Shown here: positions 1 to 8,385 of the stretch, in pieces
Layout of the letters: the number at the start of each line of letters is the position of its first letter
Position numbering within the stretch: position 1 is the first letter of the stretch
Source of the DNA: Rossellomorea sp. BNER
GTDB taxonomy: Bacteria > Bacillota > Bacilli > Bacillales > Bacillaceae_B
Length of the DNA: 64,000 nt
Assembly (NCBI GenBank): GCA_024213275.1
Contig: JANAVG010000003.1
Span: 248,001 to 312,000 of the forward strand
Reading direction: 5' to 3'
Program-made: the position numbers and the translations under genes
Notes under the pieces: generated by a model
What the model was told of the DNA's origin: nothing
The model's database searches: none
What the model saw: only the letters and a program-made list of their open reading frames with translations

Positions 1-215
1 GTGTAGATCCTGAATTTTAAGGCATCTGTATAAAAATTGATGATAAGGTTGAAGATAATTTTACATTAATTTATTCACTATACTATCCTTTTTAAATTGA
101 TAAAAGTATTTTGTAAAACCGAGTTTTTTTGGTTTTAAATTTAAACAACTATTTTAGTTTTTATCAAAAATAGGCTATAATATAGGGCGAAAAGAATAAT
201 TAAAGGATGATATTT

Positions 216-710
216 ATGTCAATGGCGATTGTTTCATCCATTATTGCGGTTGGTATGGGATTTCTGGTTCTATTTATCCGAATGAAAGCACAAAAGAAAC
301 CTGTTTCTGCTAAAAAGATAATATTGCCACCTATTTTTATGAGTTCAGGGGCTTTAATGTTTTTTGTACCCATGTTCAGGGTAACCATTTGGGAACTATT
401 AGAGGCATTGATTGTGGGAATGATTTTTTCTATTCTTCTTATTAAAACTTCCCGTTTCGAAATTCGTGATAATGATATTTATTTAAAACGATCAAAAGCA
501 TTTGCTTTTATTCTAATAGGGCTTCTGCTCATTCGGATTGTAGCAAAGTTAATCTTGAGCAGTTCAATTGATTTGGGAGCCCTAAGCGGGATGTTCTGGA
601 TCTTAGCATTTGGTATGATTGTACCCTGGAGAATTGCAATGTACCTTGAATATCGAAAGCTTGAAGCTAAACTTAAAGGTCCTATCACATCCAACACATC
701 ACTAAACTAA
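216..710 (+). CDS. ccdC: CcdC family membrane protein (DUF1453, cytochrome c biogenesis locus)
   Basis: Integral membrane protein of about 164 residues with four to five hydrophobic segments and the family pattern FLVLFIRMKAQKKP near the N-terminus and a C-terminal WRIAMYLEYRKLE. It resembles B. subtilis CcdC (YneJ), encoded beside ccdA but reported dispensable for cytochrome c maturation. The ATG at 216 is preferred to the one at 207 because AAAGG at 202-206 sits at normal SD spacing from it. A strong hairpin terminator follows directly. The DUF2621 gene at 3.3-3.75 kb is another member of the B. subtilis ccdA-yneIJK neighbourhood, which supports the call. Confidence 0.85.
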   Translation: MSMAIVSSIIAVGMGFLVLFIRMKAQKKPVSAKKIILPPIFMSSGALMFFVPMFRVTIWELLEALIVGMIFSILLIKTSRFEIRDNDIYLKRSKAFAFILIGLLLIRIVAKLILSSSIDLGALSGMFWILAFGMIVPWRIAMYLEYRKLEAKLKGPITSNTSLN

Positions 711-758
711 GCAGAGGTTTACCCAAGGAAAAAGGGTCGACCTCTGCTTTTCCTTTTA
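711..758 (+). terminator. Rho-independent terminator after ccdC
   Basis: GCAGAGGT (711-718) pairs with ACCTCTGC (740-747), followed by a T-rich run. Confidence 0.85.
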
Positions 759-803
759 TTACATGATTACAAGAAACAAAAAAAGGGAAAAAACAAAATG
801 ACC

Positions 804-891
804 GGGACGGCACTCAATGCAGTAAAGCGTTAATCCACTCGGGGACGGTTCTCGAAACCATTAACGCGTTAATCTAGTGGAGGACCGTCCC
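804..891. repeat. GGGACGGTTCTCGA-type palindromic repeat, copy 1
   Basis: GGGACGGT (842-849) pairs with ACCGTCCC (884-891) around the inner palindrome TTAACGCGTTAA (861-872). A partial extra copy (GGGACGG at 804, then GCGTTAATCCACTC) precedes it. The same words recur at 48961-49020. It is followed by GCGGTG repeats leading into the next gene. Confidence 0.75.
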
Positions 892-945
892 TAGGTTGGG
901 TAAAGCGGTGAAGCGGTGATGTGTGAAGCTTTGGAGGGGTGTTAT

Positions 946-1653
946 TTGATTAGGAAAAGTGTTTTTGTTGGTTTTGTAATGTTGTTGGGGGTATTTGTTT
1001 ATTTTATGGTTGGCGATGAGTCACTAGGGAGTAAGAAGGTGAAAGAGGTTATTGCTCTAGGAGATTCCTTAACATACGGCTATGGGGATGCGTCGAATGA
1101 AGGGTATACTGGAAAGCTGGAGGAAAACTTAAATCATAAATTTAGAAATCGAATTTACGACATTCAAAACTATGGAATAATAGGACAAGAAACTTCGCAA
1201 GTAATGCAACAACTTATAAAACCACCTTTAAGTGAAGAGTTAAATGAAGCTGACTATTTTATTGTTTTTATTGGTACAAATGACCTCATAAACAGTAATG
1301 GTGGTGATTTAGCTCCCATTTACCATAATGAAATAATGATAGCCAAAAAAGAATACCTTGAAAATTTAGAAGCAATCATCGAAAACATTGAAAGCTCAAA
1401 TGATGATGCACCTATCCTTTTATTAGGTCTTTATAATCCATATCCTCAAGGGGAAAAGATTGAACAGTATATTGACAATTGGAATCAGTCAATAAAAAGG
1501 ATGGCCATAAAGAATTCAAGAATTACTTATATTCCAGTAAATGATGTCTTTAAAGGAAAAGACAAAAAAGAGTATTTTCACGATTCTCTTCACCCAAATG
1601 GAAAAGGATATGAACTCATTTCTAAAAGGATCGAAGAAAAATATAAATTTTAA
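946..1653 (+). CDS. SGNH/GDSL-type lipase or acylhydrolase, membrane-anchored
   Basis: Serine hydrolase of the SGNH fold. Block I is seen as ALGDSLTYGYG (nucleophile Ser), block III as FIGTND, and block V as DSLHPNGKGY (catalytic Asp/His). A single hydrophobic segment at the N-terminus is a signal anchor, so the catalytic domain is outside the membrane. A longer reading frame opens at 916, but the TTG at 946 has GGAGGGG (933-939) at correct spacing and is the better start (235 aa). B. subtilis YpmR is a comparable protein. The substrate cannot be told from sequence. Confidence 0.85.
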   Translation: MIRKSVFVGFVMLLGVFVYFMVGDESLGSKKVKEVIALGDSLTYGYGDASNEGYTGKLEENLNHKFRNRIYDIQNYGIIGQETSQVMQQLIKPPLSEELNEADYFIVFIGTNDLINSNGGDLAPIYHNEIMIAKKEYLENLEAIIENIESSNDDAPILLLGLYNPYPQGEKIEQYIDNWNQSIKRMAIKNSRITYIPVNDVFKGKDKKEYFHDSLHPNGKGYELISKRIEEKYKF

Positions 1654-1671
1654 TATTAGAACAACTAATAA

Positions 1672-1722
1672 AAAGGGTCCGTCTTCAACCTTGGTTTTAG
1701 GTAGAAGACAGACCCTATTATT
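1672..1722. terminator. Bidirectional terminator between convergent genes
   Basis: AGGGTCCGTCTTC pairs with GAAGACAGACCCT (one wobble), flanked by A-run and T-run, between the GDSL gene and the DUF4260 gene. Confidence 0.8.
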
Positions 1723-1736
1723 ATAAACCATAAGGC

Positions 1737-2084
1737 TCAAACTCTTTGTAAATGAGTATCCTTAAACGTAGTTTCATATTTGAGTCCATATCCAAGAAAT
1801 CGATCAATGCTAATATGCGCAACCCAGATTAAACCAATGGAGAGTAACATCTGTGAATCTACTAAAAATCCTATAAGTAGCAATAATACAGAAACTGTAA
1901 AGGTATGAAATAAGTTATATACCATCGCTCCTATTTTTATATTTAGTAAATATCCCAGCATTCCAATATCAGGAGCAAGAATCAAACAAATAAACAACCA
2001 CCAGCTACCCCCGATTACAGAATAGCAATAAATGGCGGTTATAAAAATTACTAGCCCTTCTAAATGCAAATGTAACTTAGGCAA
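1737..2084 (-). CDS. DUF4260 family membrane protein
   Basis: Protein of 115 residues with about four membrane segments and the C-terminal signature DRFLGYGLKY followed by FKDTHLQ, which is diagnostic for DUF4260. Function is unknown. It starts with TTG preceded by GGGAGTGAT. It is monocistronic and convergent with the GDSL gene. Confidence 0.85.
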   Translation of the reverse strand: MPKLHLHLEGLVIFITAIYCYSVIGGSWWLFICLILAPDIGMLGYLLNIKIGAMVYNLFHTFTVSVLLLLIGFLVDSQMLLSIGLIWVAHISIDRFLGYGLKYETTFKDTHLQRV

Positions 2085-2418
2085 ACTAAATCACTCCCAT
2101 TTTAATGATTTTTTCAAAAAACATAACCCTGCACACTACTAGGTAATCGTCTAAGCAAAATCGATACGGTATGGTTTTATTGAATCCTTAAAAGATTCTT
2201 TCATTAGAAAAAGATCCTCTTAAGAACAATCCTGCCTATATTCTCATTCAGGGTCTCTTCAATATTTTAAAATACATAAGATTTGTATTCCACAAAAATT
2301 GTTAAAATTTTCATTATACGTTATAGGGCTAATTTTTTTAATATTACTTTTTCCCATTCCATAAACAATACTTCGCTTCCAACATAGGCTATTGTAGATA
2401 ATTAAGAAGGTGATGTGT
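2085..2418. other. Intergenic, no gene seen
   Basis: AT-rich spacer between two divergent genes. It should hold promoters for both, but I could not pick out a convincing pair of boxes or any repeat or structured element. Confidence 0.5.
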
Positions 2419-3138
2419 ATGATACAAATTCCATATGGGGTCATGAAGCCTAGCGGTAAAACAATTTCACCACTACAACAGTCGATTTATCAATCTATTA
2501 AAGATAGCCAAATTATGTACCATTATTTTACACAGAGAGAGATGTTGTTTGAACTCCGTATTCGTGAAAATATAGTAAAAGCTGCTTTTCAACTGAATGA
2601 GAGTAAAGTCAATTTTTCGGGATTTGAAAATTCAACGTTTAATAAAGACTACTGGGAGAAGACTGAGGGGGGGTATCGTTTAAAAAAAGGAATAAAGCCA
2701 TCTGATGGAATCCGTGATGTATTTATCAATAGTGATCAATATATATTCGAATGTGTTACAAGTATTGTCATCATCTATTATAAAGCTGTGCTTGAATCAA
2801 TACAGGAGCATTATTTTAATTATTTGTTTTCACACATGATCGTATGGGCCCACAATTATGACAAGGATTTAGGAATGTATAGCATAAAGAAAGTAGATCT
2901 TTTCCCTGGAGATGTTGTTTATTTTTATAATCCTGAATACGAAAAACCCATTTGGATGGGAGAAAATTGTGTTTATCTTGGAAATGAATTGTTCTTTGGT
3001 CATGGAATAGGGGTTGGGACTGCAGATGAAGTTATTGAAGCTTTAAACTCACTAAGAAAAACGGATGCGACAGAGTCAGCTTATTTGCTGCCGCAAGTAA
3101 CAAGACTAGATTTTAGGTATTTATCAAGATATGAATAA
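2419..3138 (+). CDS. tgl: Protein-glutamine gamma-glutamyltransferase (spore coat transglutaminase)
   Basis: Spore transglutaminase that forms gamma-glutamyl-lysine crosslinks between coat proteins late in sporulation. At 239 aa it matches the size of B. subtilis Tgl (245 aa). The active-site segment FECVTSIVIIYYKAVL carries the nucleophilic Cys112 preceded by Glu111. The conserved HMIVWAHNYDKDLGM and GDVVYFYNPEY blocks follow. In-frame GTG and ATG codons occur upstream (2410, 2413), but AGAAGG at 2405-2410 positions ribosomes on the ATG at 2419. Its own terminator follows. Confidence 0.95.
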   Translation: MIQIPYGVMKPSGKTISPLQQSIYQSIKDSQIMYHYFTQREMLFELRIRENIVKAAFQLNESKVNFSGFENSTFNKDYWEKTEGGYRLKKGIKPSDGIRDVFINSDQYIFECVTSIVIIYYKAVLESIQEHYFNYLFSHMIVWAHNYDKDLGMYSIKKVDLFPGDVVYFYNPEYEKPIWMGENCVYLGNELFFGHGIGVGTADEVIEALNSLRKTDATESAYLLPQVTRLDFRYLSRYE

Positions 3139-3140
3139 AA

Positions 3141-3190
3141 CAAGCCTGGATCCTTTCAAAGAAAAAGGTCCAGGCTTATTTTATTGATTT
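3141..3190 (+). terminator. Terminator after tgl
   Basis: AAGCCTGGATCC pairs with GGTCCAGGCTT, then a T-rich tract. Confidence 0.85.
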
Positions 3191-3291
3191 TTTTTAGATT
3201 TCATTTTTTTATATAAAAAAATGGCAGCAACTACAAATATAGTATAAAGAATAAGTGGTATGACCAATACGGCACCCATAATATGCTTCAT
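3181..3291 (-). CDS. Small single-pass membrane protein (36 aa)
   Basis: Short ORF encoding a hydrophobic helix (GAVLVIPLILYTIFVVAAIF) followed by a lysine-rich tail. It lies just downstream of the DUF2621 gene on the same strand. GAAAGG abuts the ATG at 3291; the in-frame ATG at 3279 is about 12 bases from the same GAAAGG, so the start is uncertain. I do not recognise a family. The clear membrane-anchor pattern argues that it is translated. Confidence 0.45.
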   Translation of the reverse strand: MKHIMGAVLVIPLILYTIFVVAAIFLYKKMKSKKNQ

Positions 3292-3325
3292 CCTTTCAGA
3301 GGCATTTGTACTAAGTGAAAAGTTC

Positions 3326-3751
3326 TTAGAAGAGATGCTCATATGGAGCGACTTTAATATTCATTTCATCGAGTTTCTTCCGTAGAAATTTATGATCTCT
3401 TTTAGGTGTAGCAAGGATATAGCCACGAATAATTAAATCTGTCGTGATGCTTTTTGCTTTTTCTTCAAGGGCCAATTCGCCAATTTTACCTGCAATTTTT
3501 TGTTTGGCGACATCACGGAAGAGTTCAGGTACAGGGGTGACAAGTTCATTTAACATTGCTTTTTCTTGATCCCCCCAAAGGTGAATCGTTTCATTTACGT
3601 AATGTTCTTCCCAATCTAGAACCGATTTTCCATCTTCTTTTGGCATTCTTTTCAGGAATTTTCTAAACATGAAAAATCCACCGATAGCAAATGAAAAGAT
3701 AAGAATGAAAACCCAAAATAGAATAAAGTATAAAAACCAACCATCTAACAT
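3326..3751 (-). CDS. yneK: DUF2621 family protein, YneK-like
   Basis: Protein of 141 aa with one N-terminal membrane helix (about residues 6-28) and a cytoplasmic alpha-helical domain containing the block VLDWEEHYV. It matches YneK of B. subtilis, encoded next to ccdC. Function is not known. The start is supported by GAGGTGAG seven bases upstream. Confidence 0.85.
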   Translation of the reverse strand: MLDGWFLYFILFWVFILIFSFAIGGFFMFRKFLKRMPKEDGKSVLDWEEHYVNETIHLWGDQEKAMLNELVTPVPELFRDVAKQKIAGKIGELALEEKAKSITTDLIIRGYILATPKRDHKFLRKKLDEMNIKVAPYEHLF

Positions 3752-3951
3752 GTTCTCACCTCAAACGAAGCTATTTCTTCGCTATTCATTATAGACAAGC
3801 ATTCGTGTGGTGACAAGCAAATGATGTTTTAAAAAATCTATAACAGCATATTCCAATTTTTTATATCGACATGTTATACTATATTTAGATAATATTACAG
3901 AACTTTCGAAAAACTTTTCAAAGAATCGACATCATTTAAAAGGGTGACAGG

Positions 3952-5280
3952 ATGAAACGCTATCGGGGAAGGTTTATAGGGGTAGGAATCGTAATTTTTT
4001 TTATGACTGTTTGGGACTTTATTTTCTATTATGTACTAAACAATCCGATTAATTGGACAGCTGACATGATCTATTCGATTTTAATCTTACTAGTAGGAGC
4101 TTGGGTTGGTGGGTTTTATGATCAGAATCTAATTAATTTAGCAAATTTGAAAAAGAGTGAAGAACGCTATAAAAAGCTTTCTGATGAGATGAGGATTGTA
4201 TTAGAAAATATAGGAGATGTAGTCTTTCACTCAGATTCTGAAGGATATTTTCAATATTTGAATCCTGCATGGGAAAAATTCACTGGATATACTTTGAAAG
4301 AAAGTCTTTATATGAACGCTCTTCACTTTCTTCCACTTGAAGATCGCCATGACATTGTAAAAATGGTTAGAAAGGCACTAAGTGATAAAGCGGAGCATGC
4401 ACGTTTTGAATTTGCATATAGAAAAAAAGAAGGTGGACGCTTTTGGGGAGAAGTCCAGATGAAGTTTTACTATGATCAATACGGTGAACTAGAAGGTACC
4501 ATTGGAACAATTTCCGATATCACTGAAAGTATCTATGCAAAAGAAGAACTGATTGAGATGAATGAAAACCTAGCAGTCCAATCTCAAAAGCTCTCGATTG
4601 CTGGACAACTAGCGGCTGGGATAGCCCATGAAGTTAGAAACCCTTTAACAGCCATCAATGGTTTTTTACAACTTATCAAAGGAGATCAGAAAGAGAATCA
4701 TCAGTATTTAGATATCATATTTTCTGAGATAAAAAGAATTGAACTTGTCTTAAGTGAATTACTAATATTAGCAAAGCCACAAGCGATAACCTTTAAAGAA
4801 AAAAATGTAATAGAAATCCTGCATCAAGTAGTAACACTACTTGAAACGAATGCAATTCTATATAATGTGGCCATACATAAACAGTTTCAAGACGAACATA
4901 TACATATCCGCTGTGACGAAAACCAGCTTAAACAAGTATTTATTAATCTTATAAAAAATGCCATAGAAGCCATGCCGCATGGTGGTAACATCTACATAAC
5001 AGCTAAAAACAAAAACGGTTGTGCCGAACTTTCTTTCAGGGATGAAGGAGTAGGAATGAATAAAAAGACATTAAAAAAATTAGGGGAACCATTCTATACA
5101 ACAAAAGATAAAGGGACTGGCCTAGGGCTGACAGTATGTTTACGTATATTAAAAGATCATCATGGCTCAATAAACGTTGAAAGTGATGAAGGAATAGGGA
5201 CCGACTTTCAAATTGCTATCCCATTGGCAGTTTCAAGAAAGGTTCAGACAAGACGGTTAAGCGTGGTAAGTAAAGGATAA
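3952..5280 (+). CDS. PAS-domain sensor histidine kinase, sporulation-kinase type, orphan
   Basis: Two N-terminal membrane helices (about residues 8-30 and 38-56), one PAS/PAC domain (about 80-195), then HisKA and HATPase_c. The H-box GIAHEVRNPLTAINGF carries His226 and has the form typical of Bacillus KinA-E, which feed phosphate to Spo0F. N-box NLIKNAIEAMP, G1 DEGVGM and G2 GTGLGL are intact. No response regulator is adjacent, as is usual for sporulation kinases. The specific Kin paralogue and the ligand cannot be assigned from sequence alone. Confidence 0.85.
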   Translation: MKRYRGRFIGVGIVIFFMTVWDFIFYYVLNNPINWTADMIYSILILLVGAWVGGFYDQNLINLANLKKSEERYKKLSDEMRIVLENIGDVVFHSDSEGYFQYLNPAWEKFTGYTLKESLYMNALHFLPLEDRHDIVKMVRKALSDKAEHARFEFAYRKKEGGRFWGEVQMKFYYDQYGELEGTIGTISDITESIYAKEELIEMNENLAVQSQKLSIAGQLAAGIAHEVRNPLTAINGFLQLIKGDQKENHQYLDIIFSEIKRIELVLSELLILAKPQAITFKEKNVIEILHQVVTLLETNAILYNVAIHKQFQDEHIHIRCDENQLKQVFINLIKNAIEAMPHGGNIYITAKNKNGCAELSFRDEGVGMNKKTLKKLGEPFYTTKDKGTGLGLTVCLRILKDHHGSINVESDEGIGTDFQIAIPLAVSRKVQTRRLSVVSKG

Positions 5281-5285
5281 TGCTA

Positions 5286-5320
5286 AGCGATTTCTCTTTA
5301 GTGGGAAATCGTTTTTGCTT
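5286..5320 (+). terminator. Terminator after the histidine kinase
   Basis: CGATTTC pairs with GAAATCG followed by TTTTTGCTT. Confidence 0.75.
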
Positions 5321-5441
5321 ATTGGATTAAAAAGAAGGAAATCTCTGTACCTACCAAGAACTGATAAAGGAAACATTACATCCGTACATCATTTGACATT
5401 AATTAAATAAATAGTAGCTACATTATAAAGGAGAAGATGCT

Positions 5442-5891
5442 ATGAAAATCGTCACTTTAAATGAGAAAAGATTAGTAGGATTTAGGGTAGTTTGTGAAAC
5501 ACTTGAAGGCTATCAACAAGAAATCCCACGAGCATTAGAAAAGTTAACACAACATATTGAAGATATCAATCATGTGGTTAATTCGAACACCATATATGGG
5601 ATCTTTAAAGTTGATGCAGTACCAGAAGAGGATGGCTATTGGAAGTGTGTAGAGGTAGAAACATACGACAATACCCCACATGACATGGAACAAATTATCC
5701 TTAAACAAGGAAGCTATGCTGCATTGGACTATGATGGTCCTCCACAAAGAATACAATTAGCCTATGAATCATTGCATCAATGGAGTAAGGGCAATAATCT
5801 AGAAAGAAACCTAAATGCATGGACAATTGAAAAATATGAAAAAATAGAAAGTAGTCGGATAGAATGCACGATTTATGATCCAATAAAATAG
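5442..5891 (+). CDS. GyrI-like / AraC effector-binding domain protein
   Basis: Stand-alone ligand-binding domain of 149 aa (SHV2/GyrI-like fold), with the usual start KRLVGFRV, a central GYWKCVEVE strand, and the end block WTIEKYEKIE. Homologues bind small hydrophobic molecules or act as drug-binding proteins; the ligand here is unknown. AAAGGAGA precedes the ATG. It is monocistronic and followed by a large structured repeat. Confidence 0.8.
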   Translation: MKIVTLNEKRLVGFRVVCETLEGYQQEIPRALEKLTQHIEDINHVVNSNTIYGIFKVDAVPEEDGYWKCVEVETYDNTPHDMEQIILKQGSYAALDYDGPPQRIQLAYESLHQWSKGNNLERNLNAWTIEKYEKIESSRIECTIYDPIK

Positions 5892-5917
5892 TTTCATCCA
5901 AAAGATAGGCTAACGCC

Positions 5918-6042
5918 CAAGGGTGACCCAAAATAAAGTGTTTTGAACTTCAATTACGTTTTATATATAGAAAATCTTAAGGATTACTTCTGTATATGGA
6001 TGGATCATTGTAGTTTTTAAGACATTTTTGGGTCACCTTTTC
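5918..6042. repeat. Multi-stem gene-end repeat, divergent copy
   Basis: Outer arms AAGGGTGACCCAAAAT and ATTTTTGGGTCACCTTT enclose about 90 bases with an inner stem TATATAGAA/TTCTGTATA (one G-U). The layout and interior words match the elements at 29828, 45540 and 55767, while the outer stem sequence has changed on both sides. It may end transcription of the GyrI-like gene. Confidence 0.6.
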
Positions 6043-6075
6043 TTTTTTGCCGTAAAATTAGTATTGTTTCTCAGT

Positions 6076-6200
6076 AAAAAACAACAAAAAACAACAAATT
6101 TACAACATCTTAATATTGTTTTAATTTGTGCTTCACAAAAATCATTTAGTATTTGAAGTGTTAAAGCAAACCAATTAAAAACAAAACCACAAAAAACAAC
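6076..6200 (+). promoter_or_regulatory. Three identical decamers upstream of the phosphonate operon
   Basis: AAAAAACAAC occurs at 6076-6085, in tandem at 6086-6095, and again at 6191-6200 immediately before the SD of the binding-protein gene; ACAAC is repeated once more at 6102-6106. DeoR-family repressors often use short direct repeats, so these are candidate operators for the DeoR regulator at the end of the operon. This is inference. Confidence 0.35.
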
Positions 6201-6215
6201 GAGGGAGTGTGTAAG

Positions 6216-7289
6216 ATGAAAGCTTATATAAAAAAATGGATGATGTTGGTAATGGCCGTGGTTTTATTAACTGCATGCGGTCAAGAATCTTCAAATGGAA
6301 GTGCATCGGCAGGTGGCAATTCATTATCTGGAGAACTTACTGTCTATACTGCCATTGAAGAAGAACTAATCCCAGAATACTTAAAGTCTTTTGAAGACCA
6401 ATATCCGAACATCAAGCTAAATATTGTTCGTGATTCCACAGGAATCATAACAGCTAAATTATTATCTGAGGGTGAAAATACGAACGCTGATGTTGTTTGG
6501 GGTTTAGCGGCATCAAGTCTGTTGGCGCTGGATCAAAAAAATATGCTAGCAGAGTATACTCCTGAGGGTAGTGAGAAAATCCAAGATCTATACAAAGATT
6601 CCAAAGAACCAACGAAATGGACAGGCAATACGGCTTTTATGACCGGTATTGTAGTGAACACAACAGAATTAAAAAAGAACAATCTTCCAATTCCTAAAAC
6701 CTATAAGGATTTATTAAAACCAGAATATAAAGACATGATTGTTATGCCACATCCTGCTTCTTCTGGTACTGGGTTTTTAACGACATCCGCTTGGTTGCAA
6801 ATGATGGGTGAGGAAAAAGGGTGGAGTTATATGAAAGATTTACATAAAAATGTTGCTACATATACTCATTCTGGTTCAAAACCAGCGAAATTAGCTGCAG
6901 CTGGTGAATATCCGATTGGCATCTCTTTAGTCTATAGTGGGGTGCAACAAAAGCAAGAAGGAGCACCAGTAGAAGTCATTCTTCCAGAAGAAGGTCTGGG
7001 TTGGGATGTCGAAGCAAATGCGTTGATTAAGAAAGAAGGAAAGGAAAAAGAAAAATTAGCTAAAGCATTTCTAGATTGGGCAATTACAGATGATGTAATG
7101 AAAAAATACTATGATGCGAACGGATTCTCTACTATGGAGAACGATTTTGCTAAGCCAGAAGGTTTTCCAAAAGGTGTTGAGGAAAAAATGTATAAAGATA
7201 ATGATTTGAATTGGGCAGCTGAGAACCGTGATGACATTCTTAAAGAATGGGATTCTAAGTTCGGAACCAAAGCAGAGCCTAAAGAATAG
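6216..7289 (+). CDS. 2-Aminoethylphosphonate ABC transporter, substrate-binding lipoprotein
   Basis: Type 2 periplasmic-binding fold, about 357 aa, with signal peptide and lipobox LTAC (lipidated Cys near residue 21). The mature part starts LTVYTAIEEELIPEYL and contains MPHPASSGTGFL, typical of the iron(III)/AEP binding-protein group. The family alone could be a ferric-ion protein, but co-linearity with phnX and phnW makes AEP the probable ligand. The ATG at 6216 is chosen over the GTG at 6207 because GAGGGAG lies eight bases upstream of it. Confidence 0.88.
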   Translation: MKAYIKKWMMLVMAVVLLTACGQESSNGSASAGGNSLSGELTVYTAIEEELIPEYLKSFEDQYPNIKLNIVRDSTGIITAKLLSEGENTNADVVWGLAASSLLALDQKNMLAEYTPEGSEKIQDLYKDSKEPTKWTGNTAFMTGIVVNTTELKKNNLPIPKTYKDLLKPEYKDMIVMPHPASSGTGFLTTSAWLQMMGEEKGWSYMKDLHKNVATYTHSGSKPAKLAAAGEYPIGISLVYSGVQQKQEGAPVEVILPEEGLGWDVEANALIKKEGKEKEKLAKAFLDWAITDDVMKKYYDANGFSTMENDFAKPEGFPKGVEEKMYKDNDLNWAAENRDDILKEWDSKFGTKAEPKE

Positions 7290-7304
7290 TGTTCTACAGC
7301 TAAT

Positions 7305-7327
7305 GGGGGAGGAGCCCCCTACTCCCC
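7305..7327 (+). other. Intercistronic GC-rich hairpin
   Basis: GGGGAG (7306-7311) can pair with CTCCCC (7322-7327), or GGGGG with CCCCC, between the binding-protein and ATPase genes. No T-run follows. Such hairpins commonly stabilise the upstream message, giving more binding protein than membrane components. Confidence 0.55.
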
Positions 7328-7371
7328 TGTTGGCGATTATAATATGAAATTATTAGAGAGGATGAGAGTCT

Positions 7372-8385
7372 TTGTCTCAACCATTCCTATCAATTAAAAA
7401 TATTAGTAAAAACTTCGGCCATTTTAATGCCTTAAACCAAATCAATTTTGATATTAAAAAAAATGAGTTTGTCTGTTTACTTGGACCAAGCGGATGTGGA
7501 AAAACGACTTTACTTAGAATTATTGCTGGCTTGGAAGAACCCAATAATGGTTCCATCTTTTTAGAAGGAAAGGATCTAACTTCTTTGCCGCCTTCACAAA
7601 GGGATTTTGGAATCGTGTTTCAATCCTATGCATTGTTTCCGAATTTAACGGCTTTCCAGAACATTGAATACGGACTGAAAAATAGAAAGATTCGAAGTAA
7701 AGAGAGAAACGAAAGAGTCTTAGAAGCTTTAAAACTAGTTGATTTATTACAAATTAGGAATAAGTATCCGGGGCAGTTATCTGGTGGCCAACAGCAACGG
7801 GTGGCTTTGGCTAGAGCAATTGCGCTTTCACCAAAGTTTTTATTGCTGGATGAACCATTGTCAGCCCTTGATGCAAAAGTAAGAGAAAAACTTCGTTACG
7901 AAATCCGTTCGATTCAAGAAACTTTGGGAATTACGACGATAATGGTCACTCATGATCAAGAGGAGGCTTTAACAATGGCCGACAAGATCGTTGTTATGAA
8001 CAATGCAGAAGTAATGCAAGTGGGTACTCCAGAAGAAATTTATGATCAACCGAACTCACCATTTGTTGCAGATTTCATTGGATCCATTAATATGTGGAAA
8101 ACGGAGAGAGGACAATCCTCAACCTCTGCCATTCGGCCAGAGCATATTGAAGTTAGTAAAGAAGAAGGCTTACTTTCCGAAATTGAACACATCGAGTTCC
8201 GTGGTGCATTCTATCGTTTGAAGTTAAAGGTAAAAGATGCAAATTCACCTTTAAAAGACCGGCCCATTAAAGTGGATATATCAGCTCAGTTGATCGACCA
8301 TCATCAATTGAAAAAGGGAGATTTAATCAATATAAACCTTCCAGAAAATCAAGTGTTAACCTATAAAGAACAGGTGGTTGTATAA
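7372..8385 (+). CDS. 2-Aminoethylphosphonate ABC transporter, ATP-binding protein
   Basis: ABC ATPase of 337 aa. Walker A GPSGCGKTT, Q-loop FQSYALFPN, signature LSGGQQQR, Walker B LLLDEP and switch His in MVTHDQEEAL are complete. A short C-terminal TOBE-like region (about 245-337) follows, as in the phosphonate/iron PotA-like group. Translation starts at TTG with GAGAGG upstream. The stop codon directly abuts the permease ATG, so the two are translationally coupled. Confidence 0.9.
   Translation: MSQPFLSIKNISKNFGHFNALNQINFDIKKNEFVCLLGPSGCGKTTLLRIIAGLEEPNNGSIFLEGKDLTSLPPSQRDFGIVFQSYALFPNLTAFQNIEYGLKNRKIRSKERNERVLEALKLVDLLQIRNKYPGQLSGGQQQRVALARAIALSPKFLLLDEPLSALDAKVREKLRYEIRSIQETLGITTIMVTHDQEEALTMADKIVVMNNAEVMQVGTPEEIYDQPNSPFVADFIGSINMWKTERGQSSTSAIRPEHIEVSKEEGLLSEIEHIEFRGAFYRLKLKVKDANSPLKDRPIKVDISAQLIDHHQLKKGDLININLPENQVLTYKEQVVV

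Noticed and set aside
2259..2444. 61-codon ORF on the minus strand upstream of tgl
   Set aside because: It overlaps the tgl start, lacks an SD and has random-looking composition.
5918..6215. Riboswitch upstream of the phosphonate operon
   Set aside because: The structured part matches the gene-end repeat family found after unrelated genes, and about 170 bases separate it from the operon start.
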